Shown here: positions 16,477-26,022 of the stretch, piece by piece
How positions within the stretch are numbered: the first letter of the stretch is position 1
Layout of the letters: each line of letters opens with the position of its first letter
Origin: an uncultured bacterium
Lineage (GTDB): Bacteria > CALINM01
DNA length: 40,015 nt
Direction: 5' to 3'
Assembly (NCBI GenBank): GCA_938045315.1
Contig: CALINM010000050.1
Span: 1-40,015 of the forward strand
Program-made: the position numbers and the translations under genes
Notes under the pieces: generated by a model
Told to the model about the DNA's origin: nothing
The model's input: only the letters and a program-made list of their open reading frames with translations
Databases searched by the model: none

Positions 16477-17604
16477 TTGACTTTAAAATTTAAAAGGGAG
16501 AGATTCGAAAATAAAATGGATTATTTAGGGTTTTTAAATGAGATTGCTAAGAGTAGAAAAGTTATTGGTTACTTTGACACATATTTCCCGGAAGAATTTG
16601 CCTATGCCATGGGGCTTCATCCAGTAAGAATAATGAGTGATGATGAGGAACCAGTTAGGGCTAATGAGTTTTTGCAGGGGTTTTGTTGTCCCTATGCAAA
16701 AAATATACTTGAACAGGCACTGAAGAAGAAGCTTAATTTTTTATCTGCTGCTATTTTTACAAGATATTGTGATTCATTAAGGGGCGTTTATGAGGTGTGG
16801 AAATCAGAAAAACTGAGCCCTGTTGTTGAGTTTATAAGATATTCACAGGTTGTAAGGGAAACGGCAAAGGATTACCTGAGTTTAGAGTTTAAGGATGTTT
16901 TTAATAGAGTAAAAAAAGCACTGGGATGTGATTATGATTATGATAGCCTTAAATATGCCATATCAAAAGTTAATAAGAAGAGAAAAGCTCTTCAAAGACT
17001 TTATTCAATGAGGAAGGAAGGGAAATTAAATATTTCATCTGAAGATTTTTATAAAACAGTCTTTTCGTCTACCTGGAAGCCCATCGATGAGTTTTTAAAA
17101 AGCTGTGAAGCTTTATTTTTACGAAACAATTCTGTAAACGTGAATTTTGATGATAAAAAAGTTGTACTCTCAGCCACAGAACTTGATAATTTAAATTTTT
17201 TCAAGTTACTTGATGAAATAGGATTTTTCATAGTTAGTGATGATATAGCCAGTGGAACGAGATATGTAAAAGATTTTGTATCTGAGGAGGGTGATACACT
17301 TGATGATCTCATTGAAAATATCGCTTTAAGATACATAATGAAACCGCCATGTTCTGTAAAAGATCCTTCGGATAGGAGGATTGATGAGCTTATAGAAGAG
17401 GTTAAAACAAGCGGTGCGAAGGGTGTTATTTTTTTCAGAACCAGGTTCTGCGATTCTGAAGGCATAGAATATGCATTTATAAAAAGAAGGTTAGAAACTG
17501 AAAAAATTCCCCATTTATATATTGAAAGTGACCACAGGCTTTCAAATTACCAACAGCTAAGAACAAGATTGGAAGCCTTTTATGAACAAATAGTGGGGAT
17601 TTAA
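16477..17604 (+). CDS. bcrC: Benzoyl-CoA reductase subunit C-like (2-hydroxyacyl-CoA dehydratase family; BcrC/BzdN)
   Basis: VIGYFDTYFPEEFAYAMGLHPVRI, QGFCCPYAKNILEQAL, IFTRYCDSLRGVYEVW, FRTRFCDSEGIEYAFIKRRLETEKIPHLYIESDH. Confidence 0.85.
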   Translation: MTLKFKRERFENKMDYLGFLNEIAKSRKVIGYFDTYFPEEFAYAMGLHPVRIMSDDEEPVRANEFLQGFCCPYAKNILEQALKKKLNFLSAAIFTRYCDSLRGVYEVWKSEKLSPVVEFIRYSQVVRETAKDYLSLEFKDVFNRVKKALGCDYDYDSLKYAISKVNKKRKALQRLYSMRKEGKLNISSEDFYKTVFSSTWKPIDEFLKSCEALFLRNNSVNVNFDDKKVVLSATELDNLNFFKLLDEIGFFIVSDDIASGTRYVKDFVSEEGDTLDDLIENIALRYIMKPPCSVKDPSDRRIDELIEEVKTSGAKGVIFFRTRFCDSEGIEYAFIKRRLETEKIPHLYIESDHRLSNYQQLRTRLEAFYEQIVGI

Positions 17605-17654
17605 CAGGATAATGGGGGAATACTAAGTAGTTTAAAGAAGAAAAAGGAGATCTG

Positions 17655-18866
17655 ATGGGAAAAAGATTGAAGGCCACAGAGAGTCTAAAAAGGTTGATAA
17701 AAAACTACTACGATGAGTATTTTTCCTGGGCAAAGGAAGGCAAGCCTACAGCATGGCTTAATGTGGGTGTGCCCTGTGAAGTATTTTATGCTATGGATGT
17801 TTTCCCCTTTTATCCCGAAAACTATGGTGCCATGTGCGGTGCTCAAAAGGTAACACCAGAACTTTCTCAAATAGCAGAATATCAGGGTTTTACGAACGAT
17901 ATATGTTCCTATGCGAGGGCGAATATTGGCTCACTCCTTTCCAAAAAAGGTCCTGTGGGAGAGCTTCCAATTCCCACTATTCAGGTGGAGACTACTAATT
18001 CTTGCATAATGATTATGACCTGGTGGAGGGCGGTGGAAAAATTGTTTAATGTCCCCACATTTGTTATAGATGCTCCATTGGTAAAGATGGATTCTGAAGG
18101 TCATCATCTTGATTATATGGAAATGGAACTTAAAAGGATGATTGATTTTATAGAAGAAAAAACGGGCAATAAATTTGATAAAGATAGGTTTACAGAGATT
18201 GTTAAAATCTCAAATGAAGGCAAAAGGTTATGGGCAGAAATACTGGAACTTAGAGCAAATGTCCCATGCCCGATGAATGCGGGAGATATATTTACACATA
18301 TGTTTCCCATGGTAGCATTAAGGGGTACACCCCCATATGTGGAGCATTTAAAATTTCTGAGAGACGAACTGAAGGAGAGAATTACCAATAGAGATTTTCC
18401 TGTTCCCCATGAAAAAGTGAGGCTCCTCTGGGACAATCTTCCCATATGGTTTGACTTAAGACTTTTTGATGAACTTGAACAGTATGGGATAATATTTGTC
18501 ATCGATACCTACACACAGGCCTGGGGCCCTCGCTTTATGGGTATAGTGGATGAAGAAAATCCTATTAGAAGCTTCGGGTATTATTTAGGTTCAGGATTTC
18601 TGAATGTACAGATTGAGAGAAGATGGCAACTTATGCAGGATTTAATCAAAGAATACAAAGTTGATGGTGTTGTCTTCCATTCCGATAGAAGTTGTAAACC
18701 CTACTCCCTTGTTCAACCAGAACTTTCAAAATTAATAAGGGATAATCTTAGTGTTCCCTCATTGATAATAGAGTCTGATCACAATGACCAGAGTGGTTAT
18801 GATAGAAATCGTGTAATAGAAAGAATAAAAGAGTTTAGTCAAATGATAGAAATGGGGAGGAAATAA
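17655..18866 (+). CDS. bcrB: Benzoyl-CoA reductase subunit B-like (2-hydroxyacyl-CoA dehydratase family; BcrB/BzdO)
   Basis: WLNVGVPCEVFYAMDVFPFYPENYGAMCGAQK, NDICSYARANIGS, VFHSDRSCKPYSL, LIIESDHNDQSGYDRNRV. Confidence 0.88.
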   Translation: MGKRLKATESLKRLIKNYYDEYFSWAKEGKPTAWLNVGVPCEVFYAMDVFPFYPENYGAMCGAQKVTPELSQIAEYQGFTNDICSYARANIGSLLSKKGPVGELPIPTIQVETTNSCIMIMTWWRAVEKLFNVPTFVIDAPLVKMDSEGHHLDYMEMELKRMIDFIEEKTGNKFDKDRFTEIVKISNEGKRLWAEILELRANVPCPMNAGDIFTHMFPMVALRGTPPYVEHLKFLRDELKERITNRDFPVPHEKVRLLWDNLPIWFDLRLFDELEQYGIIFVIDTYTQAWGPRFMGIVDEENPIRSFGYYLGSGFLNVQIERRWQLMQDLIKEYKVDGVVFHSDRSCKPYSLVQPELSKLIRDNLSVPSLIIESDHNDQSGYDRNRVIERIKEFSQMIEMGRK

Positions 18867-18867
18867 A

Positions 18868-20442
18868 ATGGGATGGGTAACAATTGGTGAAATAATCAAG
18901 ATGTTTGCAGAAAGAACACCTAATAAGGTAGCTACCCTTGATAAAAGGAGAAAACTAACATTTAAAGAGTGGAATGAAAGAGCAAACAAGATTGCCAATG
19001 CTTTGATGGGGCTTGGCATTGGGAAGGGCGATAGAGTAGCTGTTCTTGCATATAATTGCATTGAGTGGATGGAAATTTATGCTGCTGCAGCAAAAGGTGG
19101 CTTTATAGTAGTGCCTGTGATGTTTCGGCTTGCCCCTCCTGAGATGAAATATGTAATTAATCATTCAGGTGCAAAAGCACTGATATATTCAGAAGATTTT
19201 AACGATACAGTGAATCTATTAAGCAGGGATATTCCTGAAGTTAAAGTCTATGTGAAGTTTAATGGCATCGAATGTGAATGTGGATGTGAGGATGAGACAA
19301 CCTATCTATATGAAGGATTGATTGAAAAGGCAAGTTTTGATGAACCTGATGTTAATGTTACCAGTAAAGATATTTGGATAATCATGTACACAGGTGGTAC
19401 AACGGGTCTGCCAAAGGGTGTTATTAAAACCCATGAATCTCTGATAGCTCAATTCTTAGTCACTGCTTATGAAAAGGGATTTATCGAAACGGATATTGGT
19501 ATGGTTGTAATGCCCCTTTGTCATATTAATTCAGTTTATTATGGCTTTACTTTCACATATATTGGAGCAACATGTTATGTATATCCCATGCGAAGTTTCG
19601 ACCCTGAAGACTTACTAAAAACAATCTCAGAAGAGAGGATAACATTTACTTCCCTTGTGCCAACTCATTATATAATGATTCTCGCTTTACCAGATAATGT
19701 AAAATCAAAGTATAACGTTGATTGTATAAAGAAGCTGCTTTGCTCTTCTGCACCAGTTAGAAGGGACACAAAACTTAAGATCTTAGAGTTTTTCAAGAAT
19801 TCACAACTTTTTGAAGCCTATGGCTCCACCGAGGCAGGTATTGTAACGATTTTAAGACCCCATGAACAATTGATAAAGCTTGGATCTATTGGAAGAGAGG
19901 TTATAGGTATTGACAGAATCAAGCTGCTTGATGAGAATGGTAATGAAGTTCCAGTGGGTGAGGTGGGCGAACTATATTCAAGGGGGCCTATGATGTTTTC
20001 AGGTTATTGGAATGAGCCTGAAAAAACAGCGAAAGCTTTTAGGGGTGAGTATTTTAGTGCTGGTGATATGGCTTATAAAGATGAAGATGGCTTTTTTTAC
20101 CTTGTAGATAGAAAGGCCAACATGATTATAACGGGTGGGGAAAATGTTTATCCCTCGGAAGTAGAAAATGTTGTAGGATCACATCCTGCAGTGAAAGACG
20201 TAGCAGTTATAGGGGTACCCCATGAAAAATGGGGTGAACAGGTTACAGCGGTTGTAGTATTGCATGAGGGTAAATCAGCAACTGCTCAAGAAATAATTGA
20301 ACATTGCAGGGGAAAGATTGCGGGATTTAAGATACCCAAAGAGGTTATTTTCATAAAGGACGAAGAGATGCCAAGAAGCGGAGCAGGTAAAATATTGCAC
20401 AGGGTATTAAGGGAAACATACGGAAAAGAGATGAGGAGATAA
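18868..20442 (+). CDS. AMP-forming acyl-CoA synthetase (candidate aromatic acid/dicarboxylic acid-CoA ligase)
   Basis: IIMYTGGTTGLPKGVIKTH, EAYGSTEAG, YFSAGDMAYKDEDGFFYLVDRKANMIITGGENVYPSEVE, PRSGAGKILHRVLR. Confidence 0.92.
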   Translation: MGWVTIGEIIKMFAERTPNKVATLDKRRKLTFKEWNERANKIANALMGLGIGKGDRVAVLAYNCIEWMEIYAAAAKGGFIVVPVMFRLAPPEMKYVINHSGAKALIYSEDFNDTVNLLSRDIPEVKVYVKFNGIECECGCEDETTYLYEGLIEKASFDEPDVNVTSKDIWIIMYTGGTTGLPKGVIKTHESLIAQFLVTAYEKGFIETDIGMVVMPLCHINSVYYGFTFTYIGATCYVYPMRSFDPEDLLKTISEERITFTSLVPTHYIMILALPDNVKSKYNVDCIKKLLCSSAPVRRDTKLKILEFFKNSQLFEAYGSTEAGIVTILRPHEQLIKLGSIGREVIGIDRIKLLDENGNEVPVGEVGELYSRGPMMFSGYWNEPEKTAKAFRGEYFSAGDMAYKDEDGFFYLVDRKANMIITGGENVYPSEVENVVGSHPAVKDVAVIGVPHEKWGEQVTAVVVLHEGKSATAQEIIEHCRGKIAGFKIPKEVIFIKDEEMPRSGAGKILHRVLRETYGKEMRR

Positions 20443-20507
20443 GCCTGTAAAGGAAATGGAAGCTAATGAGAAAATGGTTTGTTTTAAACTAAATAGAGGG
20501 AGGTAAT

Positions 20508-21290
20508 ATGGGAAACTATAATTTTTTGACAATTGAAAGGGATGAAGCGGTCGCAATTATTAAAATGAACAGGCCACCAACAAATCCTATTAACAGGGAT
20601 TTTGTTGAGGAAATAAATAGTGCATTTGAAGAACTTAAAACTGAAGATGACTCAAAAACAATAATAATAACAAGTGCTATTGAAAAATTTTTTGTTGCTG
20701 GAGCAGACATAAAGATGATTGCAAATATGACAGAAAAGGATGCTGATGAGGTTACTGCATTTTTTCAGGAAACCTTCCAGAAAATAAATGAATTAGAGAA
20801 AATTGTCATTGCCGCTATAAATGGGTTTGCTTTAGGTGGAGGGTGTGAGCTGGCACTTGCTTGTGATTACAGATTTATGGCAAGGGGTGATTATAAAATT
20901 GGACTTCCAGAAGTAACCCTGGGTATCATCCCGGGCGCTGGTGGGATCCAAAGACTGGGAAGATTAATGGGACCAAAAGCATTAGATTTATTAATAAATA
21001 AAACTATGCTCAGTCCCGAGGAAGCACTTAATGTGGGACTCATAGATGCTTTATATGAACCACAGGATTTAATGATTGAGACAGTAAGGTTTGCAAAAAA
21101 GTTGTCAAAGGGAGCTACAAAAGCTATGGGTATCATAAAAAGATGCTTGAATAGGGGTTTTGATTTAAATATCAGAGATGGCTTAAGGCTTGATAAAGAT
21201 GGGTTTGTGGAGGTGTTTAAAACAGCTGATGCAAAAGAAGGTTTAAATGCCTTTATTGAGAAAAGAAAACCAGTTTTTACAGGTAAATAA
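20508..21290 (+). CDS. Enoyl-CoA hydratase/isomerase
   Basis: FVAGADIKMI, NGFALGGGCELALACDYRFMA, GIIPGAGGIQRLGRLMG, FIEKRKPVFTGK. Confidence 0.92.
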   Translation: MGNYNFLTIERDEAVAIIKMNRPPTNPINRDFVEEINSAFEELKTEDDSKTIIITSAIEKFFVAGADIKMIANMTEKDADEVTAFFQETFQKINELEKIVIAAINGFALGGGCELALACDYRFMARGDYKIGLPEVTLGIIPGAGGIQRLGRLMGPKALDLLINKTMLSPEEALNVGLIDALYEPQDLMIETVRFAKKLSKGATKAMGIIKRCLNRGFDLNIRDGLRLDKDGFVEVFKTADAKEGLNAFIEKRKPVFTGK

Positions 21291-21311
21291 AACTAAATTG
21301 AGGAGGGAGCT

Positions 21312-22181
21312 ATGGAGTTAAGCGATATCAAAATAATTGGTGTATGTGGGAGTGGGTCAATGGGTGCAGGAATTATTCAGGTTGCAGCTCAAACGGGGTT
21401 TACTGTGAAGGTGCTGGAGGCTAATGAACAGGCAATTTCAAGGGGAAAATCAATTATTGAAGGTGGTTTGAAAAAGCTCGTTGATAAAGGTAAGATGGCG
21501 CCTGAAGAAAGAGATGCGGTGATTTCGAGAATTACATTTTATACCGATGCATCTAATTTAAATGATGTGGATTTTATAATTGAGGCAGTTTTTGAAAATA
21601 TGGATGTGAAGAAAGAACTCTTTCAAAGACTGGACAAAGTTACAAAGGATAATGTAGTCTACGCAAGTAATACATCATCACTTTCTATAACTGAAATGGC
21701 ATCTTTCTGTAAAAGACCGAATAAGTTTATAGGTATGCACTTTTTTAATCCAGTGCCTGTGATGAAGCTTGTTGAGATAATTCCAGCACTTCAGACAGAT
21801 GAAGATACAATTAAACTTGCAAGGGGATTGGCAGAAAAATTTGGCAAAACAACTGTTCTCTGCAAGGATACCCCTGGGTTTATAGTTAATAGACTTCTTG
21901 TTCCAATGATGCTTGATGCAGCAAGATTGTATGAAGCAGGCATAGCTTCGGCGGAAGACATAGATAATGCTATGGTTTTAGGTACAAATATGCCAATGGG
22001 GCCATTAAAACTTATGGATTTTACGGGTGTAGAAATTGCTTATTACGTGGGAAACATCTTCTATGAATATACAAAAGACCCAAGATTTAATCCACCAGAT
22101 ATAATGAGAAAGATGGTAAAAGCAGGATACCTAGGCATGAAAACAGGTAAAGGTTTTTATGATTATACAAAAAAAGATTAA
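21312..22181 (+). CDS. 3-hydroxyacyl-CoA (3-hydroxybutyryl-CoA) dehydrogenase
   Basis: IGVCGSGSMGAGI, SNTSSLSI, GMHFFNPVPVMKLVEII, KDTPGFIVNRLLVPM. Confidence 0.93.
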   Translation: MELSDIKIIGVCGSGSMGAGIIQVAAQTGFTVKVLEANEQAISRGKSIIEGGLKKLVDKGKMAPEERDAVISRITFYTDASNLNDVDFIIEAVFENMDVKKELFQRLDKVTKDNVVYASNTSSLSITEMASFCKRPNKFIGMHFFNPVPVMKLVEIIPALQTDEDTIKLARGLAEKFGKTTVLCKDTPGFIVNRLLVPMMLDAARLYEAGIASAEDIDNAMVLGTNMPMGPLKLMDFTGVEIAYYVGNIFYEYTKDPRFNPPDIMRKMVKAGYLGMKTGKGFYDYTKKD

Positions 22182-22196
22182 AGGAGGAGGTAGAAA

Positions 22197-23546
22197 ATGC
22201 CGATATGGAGCAACGTTGAAACATTAAGCAGGGATGAGTTAAGAAAAATACAGTCTCAAAGACTAAGACATGTTTGTGAGAGGGTCTATGAGAGAGTCCC
22301 TTTTTACAAAAAAGCTTTTGATGAGAAGGGCATAAAACCTTCGGATATCAAGTCCATAGATGATATAGTAAAACTACCTTTTACTACAAAGGCTGATCTA
22401 AGGGATAACTACCCTTTCAACCTTTTTGCTGAACCCCTTTCAAATATTGTAAGAATCCATGCTTCATCAGGTACCACTGGTAAGCCCACTGTTGTTGGTT
22501 ACACGAGATATGATATCGAAATGTGGGCAGAAGCGATGGCCAGAACAATGAGTGCAGCGGGTGTAACAAAATACGATATTGTGCAAAATGCCTATGGTTA
22601 TGGTCTTTTTACTGGTGGACTTGGTGCCCATTATGGTGCAGAAAAGATTGGTGCGGCAGTTATTCCCATATCTGGTGGGCAGACACAAAAACAGATAATG
22701 CTAATGCAAGATTTTGGTAGTACTGTGCTTTGCTCTACTCCATCATTTGCACTTTATATTTATGATGAGATGCAGAGAATGGGTATAAATCCCCTTTCAT
22801 TAAAATTAAGAGTAGGTATTTTTGGTGCTGAGCCCTGGACAGATGCAATGAGAAAGGATATCGAAAAACATCTTAATATTAAAGCAATCGATATATATGG
22901 TTTGAGTGAGATTACAGGTCCTGGTGTATCCTTTGAGTGTGAAGAAGCCCAAAGTGGTCTTCATGTAAATGAGGATCTCTTCTATCCAGAGATAATTAAC
23001 CCTGATACGGGCGAGCCATTACCATATGGTGAAGAGGGTGAGCTAGTTCTAACCACCCTTGCAAAAGAAGGGATTCCCCTAATTCGCTACAGAGTTAAAG
23101 ATATTACTAAACTAAATCCCGAAAAATGTATCTGTGGTAGAACATTTGTCAGAATGGATAGGGTACGTGGTAGAAGTGATGATATGTTAATAATTCGTGG
23201 TGTGAATGTATTCCCCTCTCAAGTTGAATCAGTTCTTTTAAAATCTCCAGAAATAGCTCCCCATTATATGATTATAGTAGATAGGAAAGGCAGACTTGAT
23301 GAAATGACTGTTCAGGTTGAGGTAACACCGGAATTTGCGGAAAAGTATTGTAAAACTATGTTATCTGAGGATGGTAAGAAGTTTGCCGGTGAAAATGATG
23401 AGATGAGAAAATTGAAAAACATTGCTCAGAAAAACATAAAAGAAATTATTGGTGTAAATACAAACATTGTTCTTATGCCACCCCAGACCATTCAGAGAAG
23501 TGAAGGTAAAGCAAAAAGGGTGATAGATAATAGACCTAAAGAATAA
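22197..23546 (+). CDS. Phenylacetate-CoA ligase (PaaK-like)
   Basis: [81 protein letters not shown]. Confidence 0.92.
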   Translation: MPIWSNVETLSRDELRKIQSQRLRHVCERVYERVPFYKKAFDEKGIKPSDIKSIDDIVKLPFTTKADLRDNYPFNLFAEPLSNIVRIHASSGTTGKPTVVGYTRYDIEMWAEAMARTMSAAGVTKYDIVQNAYGYGLFTGGLGAHYGAEKIGAAVIPISGGQTQKQIMLMQDFGSTVLCSTPSFALYIYDEMQRMGINPLSLKLRVGIFGAEPWTDAMRKDIEKHLNIKAIDIYGLSEITGPGVSFECEEAQSGLHVNEDLFYPEIINPDTGEPLPYGEEGELVLTTLAKEGIPLIRYRVKDITKLNPEKCICGRTFVRMDRVRGRSDDMLIIRGVNVFPSQVESVLLKSPEIAPHYMIIVDRKGRLDEMTVQVEVTPEFAEKYCKTMLSEDGKKFAGENDEMRKLKNIAQKNIKEIIGVNTNIVLMPPQTIQRSEGKAKRVIDNRPKE

Positions 23547-23619
23547 ATGGAGAATAAATGGGTAAAAGGATTTAAAAGGTGGCAAATGATTAAAGAATAT
23601 ATAAAACTTAGGAGGCTAA

Positions 23620-25377
23620 ATGAAAGTAATTCTCTCAGGCAATGAAGCAATAGCGAGGGGCTTCTATGAAGGAGGGGGTAAGGTTGTTTCTTCCTATCCG
23701 GGAACTCCTTCAACAGAAGTAACTGAAACACTTGCTGAAAGTTACAAAGATAAAGGGATTCATGTGGAATGGGCAGCAAATGAAAAAGTAGCCTTTGAAG
23801 TAGCTATAGGTGCTTCCCTATCTGGTGTGCGTTCTATGGCATGTATGAAGCATGTGGGTGTTAATGTGGCAGCTGATCCTCTTATGACAGTGGCTTATAC
23901 GGGCGTTAATGGCGGTTTGATACTTATGGTTGCTGATGATCCTGGCATGTTTAGTTCTCAGAATGAACAGGATAGTAGGCACTATGCAAGATTTGCCAAG
24001 ATACCCTGTTTAGAGCCCTCAGATGCTCAGGAAGCAAAAGATTTTGTAAAAAAGAGTTTTGAGATAAGTGAAATGTTTGATACCCCCGTGATTTTGAGGA
24101 CCACCACAAGAATATCTCATTGTAAAAGTGTTGTTGAACTAAAGGATGGAGAGATAATTGAAGGCAGAGGGCTACAAAGGGATTTTCAAAAGTATGTAAT
24201 GCTTCCTGTAAACGCACAAAAGAGGCATGTTTTTGTTGAAGAGAGGCTTAAAAAATTAAAAGAGTTTGCAGAAACGACGGAACTTAATATTTGGGAAAGG
24301 GGATCATCAGCCCTTGGTATAATCACCAATGGTATATCCTATCAGTATGCAAAAGAAGCTTTCCCGGAAGCATCCTTTTTAAAATTGGGAATGACATGGC
24401 CGCTTCCTGAAAATAAAATTAAAGAGTTTGCCAGAAGCGTAGAAAAACTAGTAGTTATAGAAGAGCTTGATCCCATTATAGAGGATACTATTAAAGCGAT
24501 TGGAGTTGAGGTACATATTGGCAAAAATAGGTTTCCCCTTTGTGGAGAGTATAGTAAGACCCTTGTTTACGAGATTGTATCAGGGGAAAAAGTAGAAAAG
24601 AAGGAGCCATTAACAAACTTAACAAAGAGACCACCAACATTCTGCCCTGGCTGTTCCCATAGAGGGCTTTTTACAGTTTTATCAAAATTAAAACCCTTTG
24701 TGTCTGGGGACATTGGTTGTTATACTTTGGGTGCTCTACCACCATTTACATCCATGCATAGTTGTATTTGTATGGGTGCGAGTGTATCGGGTGCTCATGG
24801 TATTGCGATGGGGTTAAAAACTCAAGGGATAAAAGACAAACCAGTAGCTATTATTGGAGATTCCACTTTTATACACTCCGGCATTACAGGTTTGATAAAT
24901 ATGGTATATAACCAGGGTGATGCGATAGTTGTAATTATGAATAATGATACAACAGGAATGACTGGCGGGCAGGAGCACCCAGGGACAGGTAGAAAGGCGA
25001 CGGGGGAAGAAACAGTAAAGTTGAATATAGAGAAATTATGTCAATTGATTGGTGCAAAGAGGGTTATTGAAATTGATACTTACAACCTGAAAGAGCTTGA
25101 ACAAATATTTAAAGAAGAAATGGAAAAAGAAGGTCCCAGTGTTTTAATTTCCAATGATCCCTGCGTTTTAAGATACAGGGTTTCTAAAAAACCTTTAAGC
25201 GTAAATAAAGAAAAATGTACAGCATGTAAAATGTGTCTGAAAGTAGGGTGTATAGCATTAACCTTTATTGAGAAAGCCGAGGCAAAATATACAGAGATAG
25301 ATCCTTTGCTTTGCAACGGCTGTACTGTTTGTCAGCAAATGTGCAAGTTTGATGCAATCGAAGGGGGTGAAAAATGA
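23620..25377 (+). CDS. iorA: Indolepyruvate:ferredoxin oxidoreductase alpha subunit
   Basis: LSGNEAIARGFYEGGGKVVSSYPGTPSTE, RPPTFCPGCSHRGLF, GDIGCYTLG, C-terminal double [4Fe-4S] ferredoxin domain. Confidence 0.93.
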   Translation: MKVILSGNEAIARGFYEGGGKVVSSYPGTPSTEVTETLAESYKDKGIHVEWAANEKVAFEVAIGASLSGVRSMACMKHVGVNVAADPLMTVAYTGVNGGLILMVADDPGMFSSQNEQDSRHYARFAKIPCLEPSDAQEAKDFVKKSFEISEMFDTPVILRTTTRISHCKSVVELKDGEIIEGRGLQRDFQKYVMLPVNAQKRHVFVEERLKKLKEFAETTELNIWERGSSALGIITNGISYQYAKEAFPEASFLKLGMTWPLPENKIKEFARSVEKLVVIEELDPIIEDTIKAIGVEVHIGKNRFPLCGEYSKTLVYEIVSGEKVEKKEPLTNLTKRPPTFCPGCSHRGLFTVLSKLKPFVSGDIGCYTLGALPPFTSMHSCICMGASVSGAHGIAMGLKTQGIKDKPVAIIGDSTFIHSGITGLINMVYNQGDAIVVIMNNDTTGMTGGQEHPGTGRKATGEETVKLNIEKLCQLIGAKRVIEIDTYNLKELEQIFKEEMEKEGPSVLISNDPCVLRYRVSKKPLSVNKEKCTACKMCLKVGCIALTFIEKAEAKYTEIDPLLCNGCTVCQQMCKFDAIEGGEK

Positions 25378-25961
25378 GAGTTTTTAATGTAGTTATTGCA
25401 GGTGTAGGTGGTCAGGGTGTATTACTTACAAGCAAAATTATATCAGAAACGGCATTACTTCAGGGGTTTGATGCGAAACAAAGCGAAGTTCATGGAATGG
25501 CTCAAAGGGGTGGTAGCGTAATAAGTCATGTAAGGTTTGGTGAAAAAGTTTATTCACCCATAGTAAGTGAAGGTGAAGGAGATTTGCTTATTGGCTTTGA
25601 GCCCTTGGAGACAGCCAGATACATTCATTTTTTGAAAAAAGATGGGATAGTTTTATACAATACCTACCGGGTAAGCAGTATTACAGTTTCTATTGGGGCT
25701 GAAAAATATCCTGATGATATTGATGAAATTATTAGAAAAAATGCTAAAAATGTATTTGCCCTTGATGGCACAAAACTGGCTGTTGAAGCAGGAGACAAAA
25801 GAGCTTTGAATGTTGTATTATTAGGAGCTTCTTTAAAATTTTTACCTCTTGATAAAAACATTGTTTTAAAAGCTCTTGAAAATAGCATAAGCAAAAAAGT
25901 TTTAGCAATTAATAAGAAAGCATTCGAGTTAGGATTGGAATTTTTTAATGATATAAAATAA
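25374..25961 (+). CDS. iorB: Indolepyruvate:ferredoxin oxidoreductase beta subunit
   Basis: VVIAGVGGQGVLLTSKIISETALLQGFDAKQSEVHGMAQRGGSVISHVRFG. Confidence 0.92.
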   Translation: MRVFNVVIAGVGGQGVLLTSKIISETALLQGFDAKQSEVHGMAQRGGSVISHVRFGEKVYSPIVSEGEGDLLIGFEPLETARYIHFLKKDGIVLYNTYRVSSITVSIGAEKYPDDIDEIIRKNAKNVFALDGTKLAVEAGDKRALNVVLLGASLKFLPLDKNIVLKALENSISKKVLAINKKAFELGLEFFNDIK

Positions 25962-25977
25962 AATGGCATTTTATTTT
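25955..25977 (+). terminator. AT-only hairpin, possible weak terminator after iorB
   Basis: AAAATAAAAT-GGC-ATTTTATTTT, 10-bp perfect arms. Confidence 0.35.
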
Positions 25978-26022
25978 GCATTGTAGTAATATAATGCTAT
26001 AAAACTAAATAAGGAGGTAATT

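Noticed and set aside
17049-17465. 138-aa antisense ORF opposite bcrC
   Set aside because: Shadow ORF caused by codon bias; no recognisable domain.
25964-25979. Possible third sigma-54 site TGGCATTTTATTTTGC upstream of the ABC transporter
   Set aside because: GG-to-GC spacing is 13 rather than 12 and it lies within an AT-rich hairpin; not convincing.
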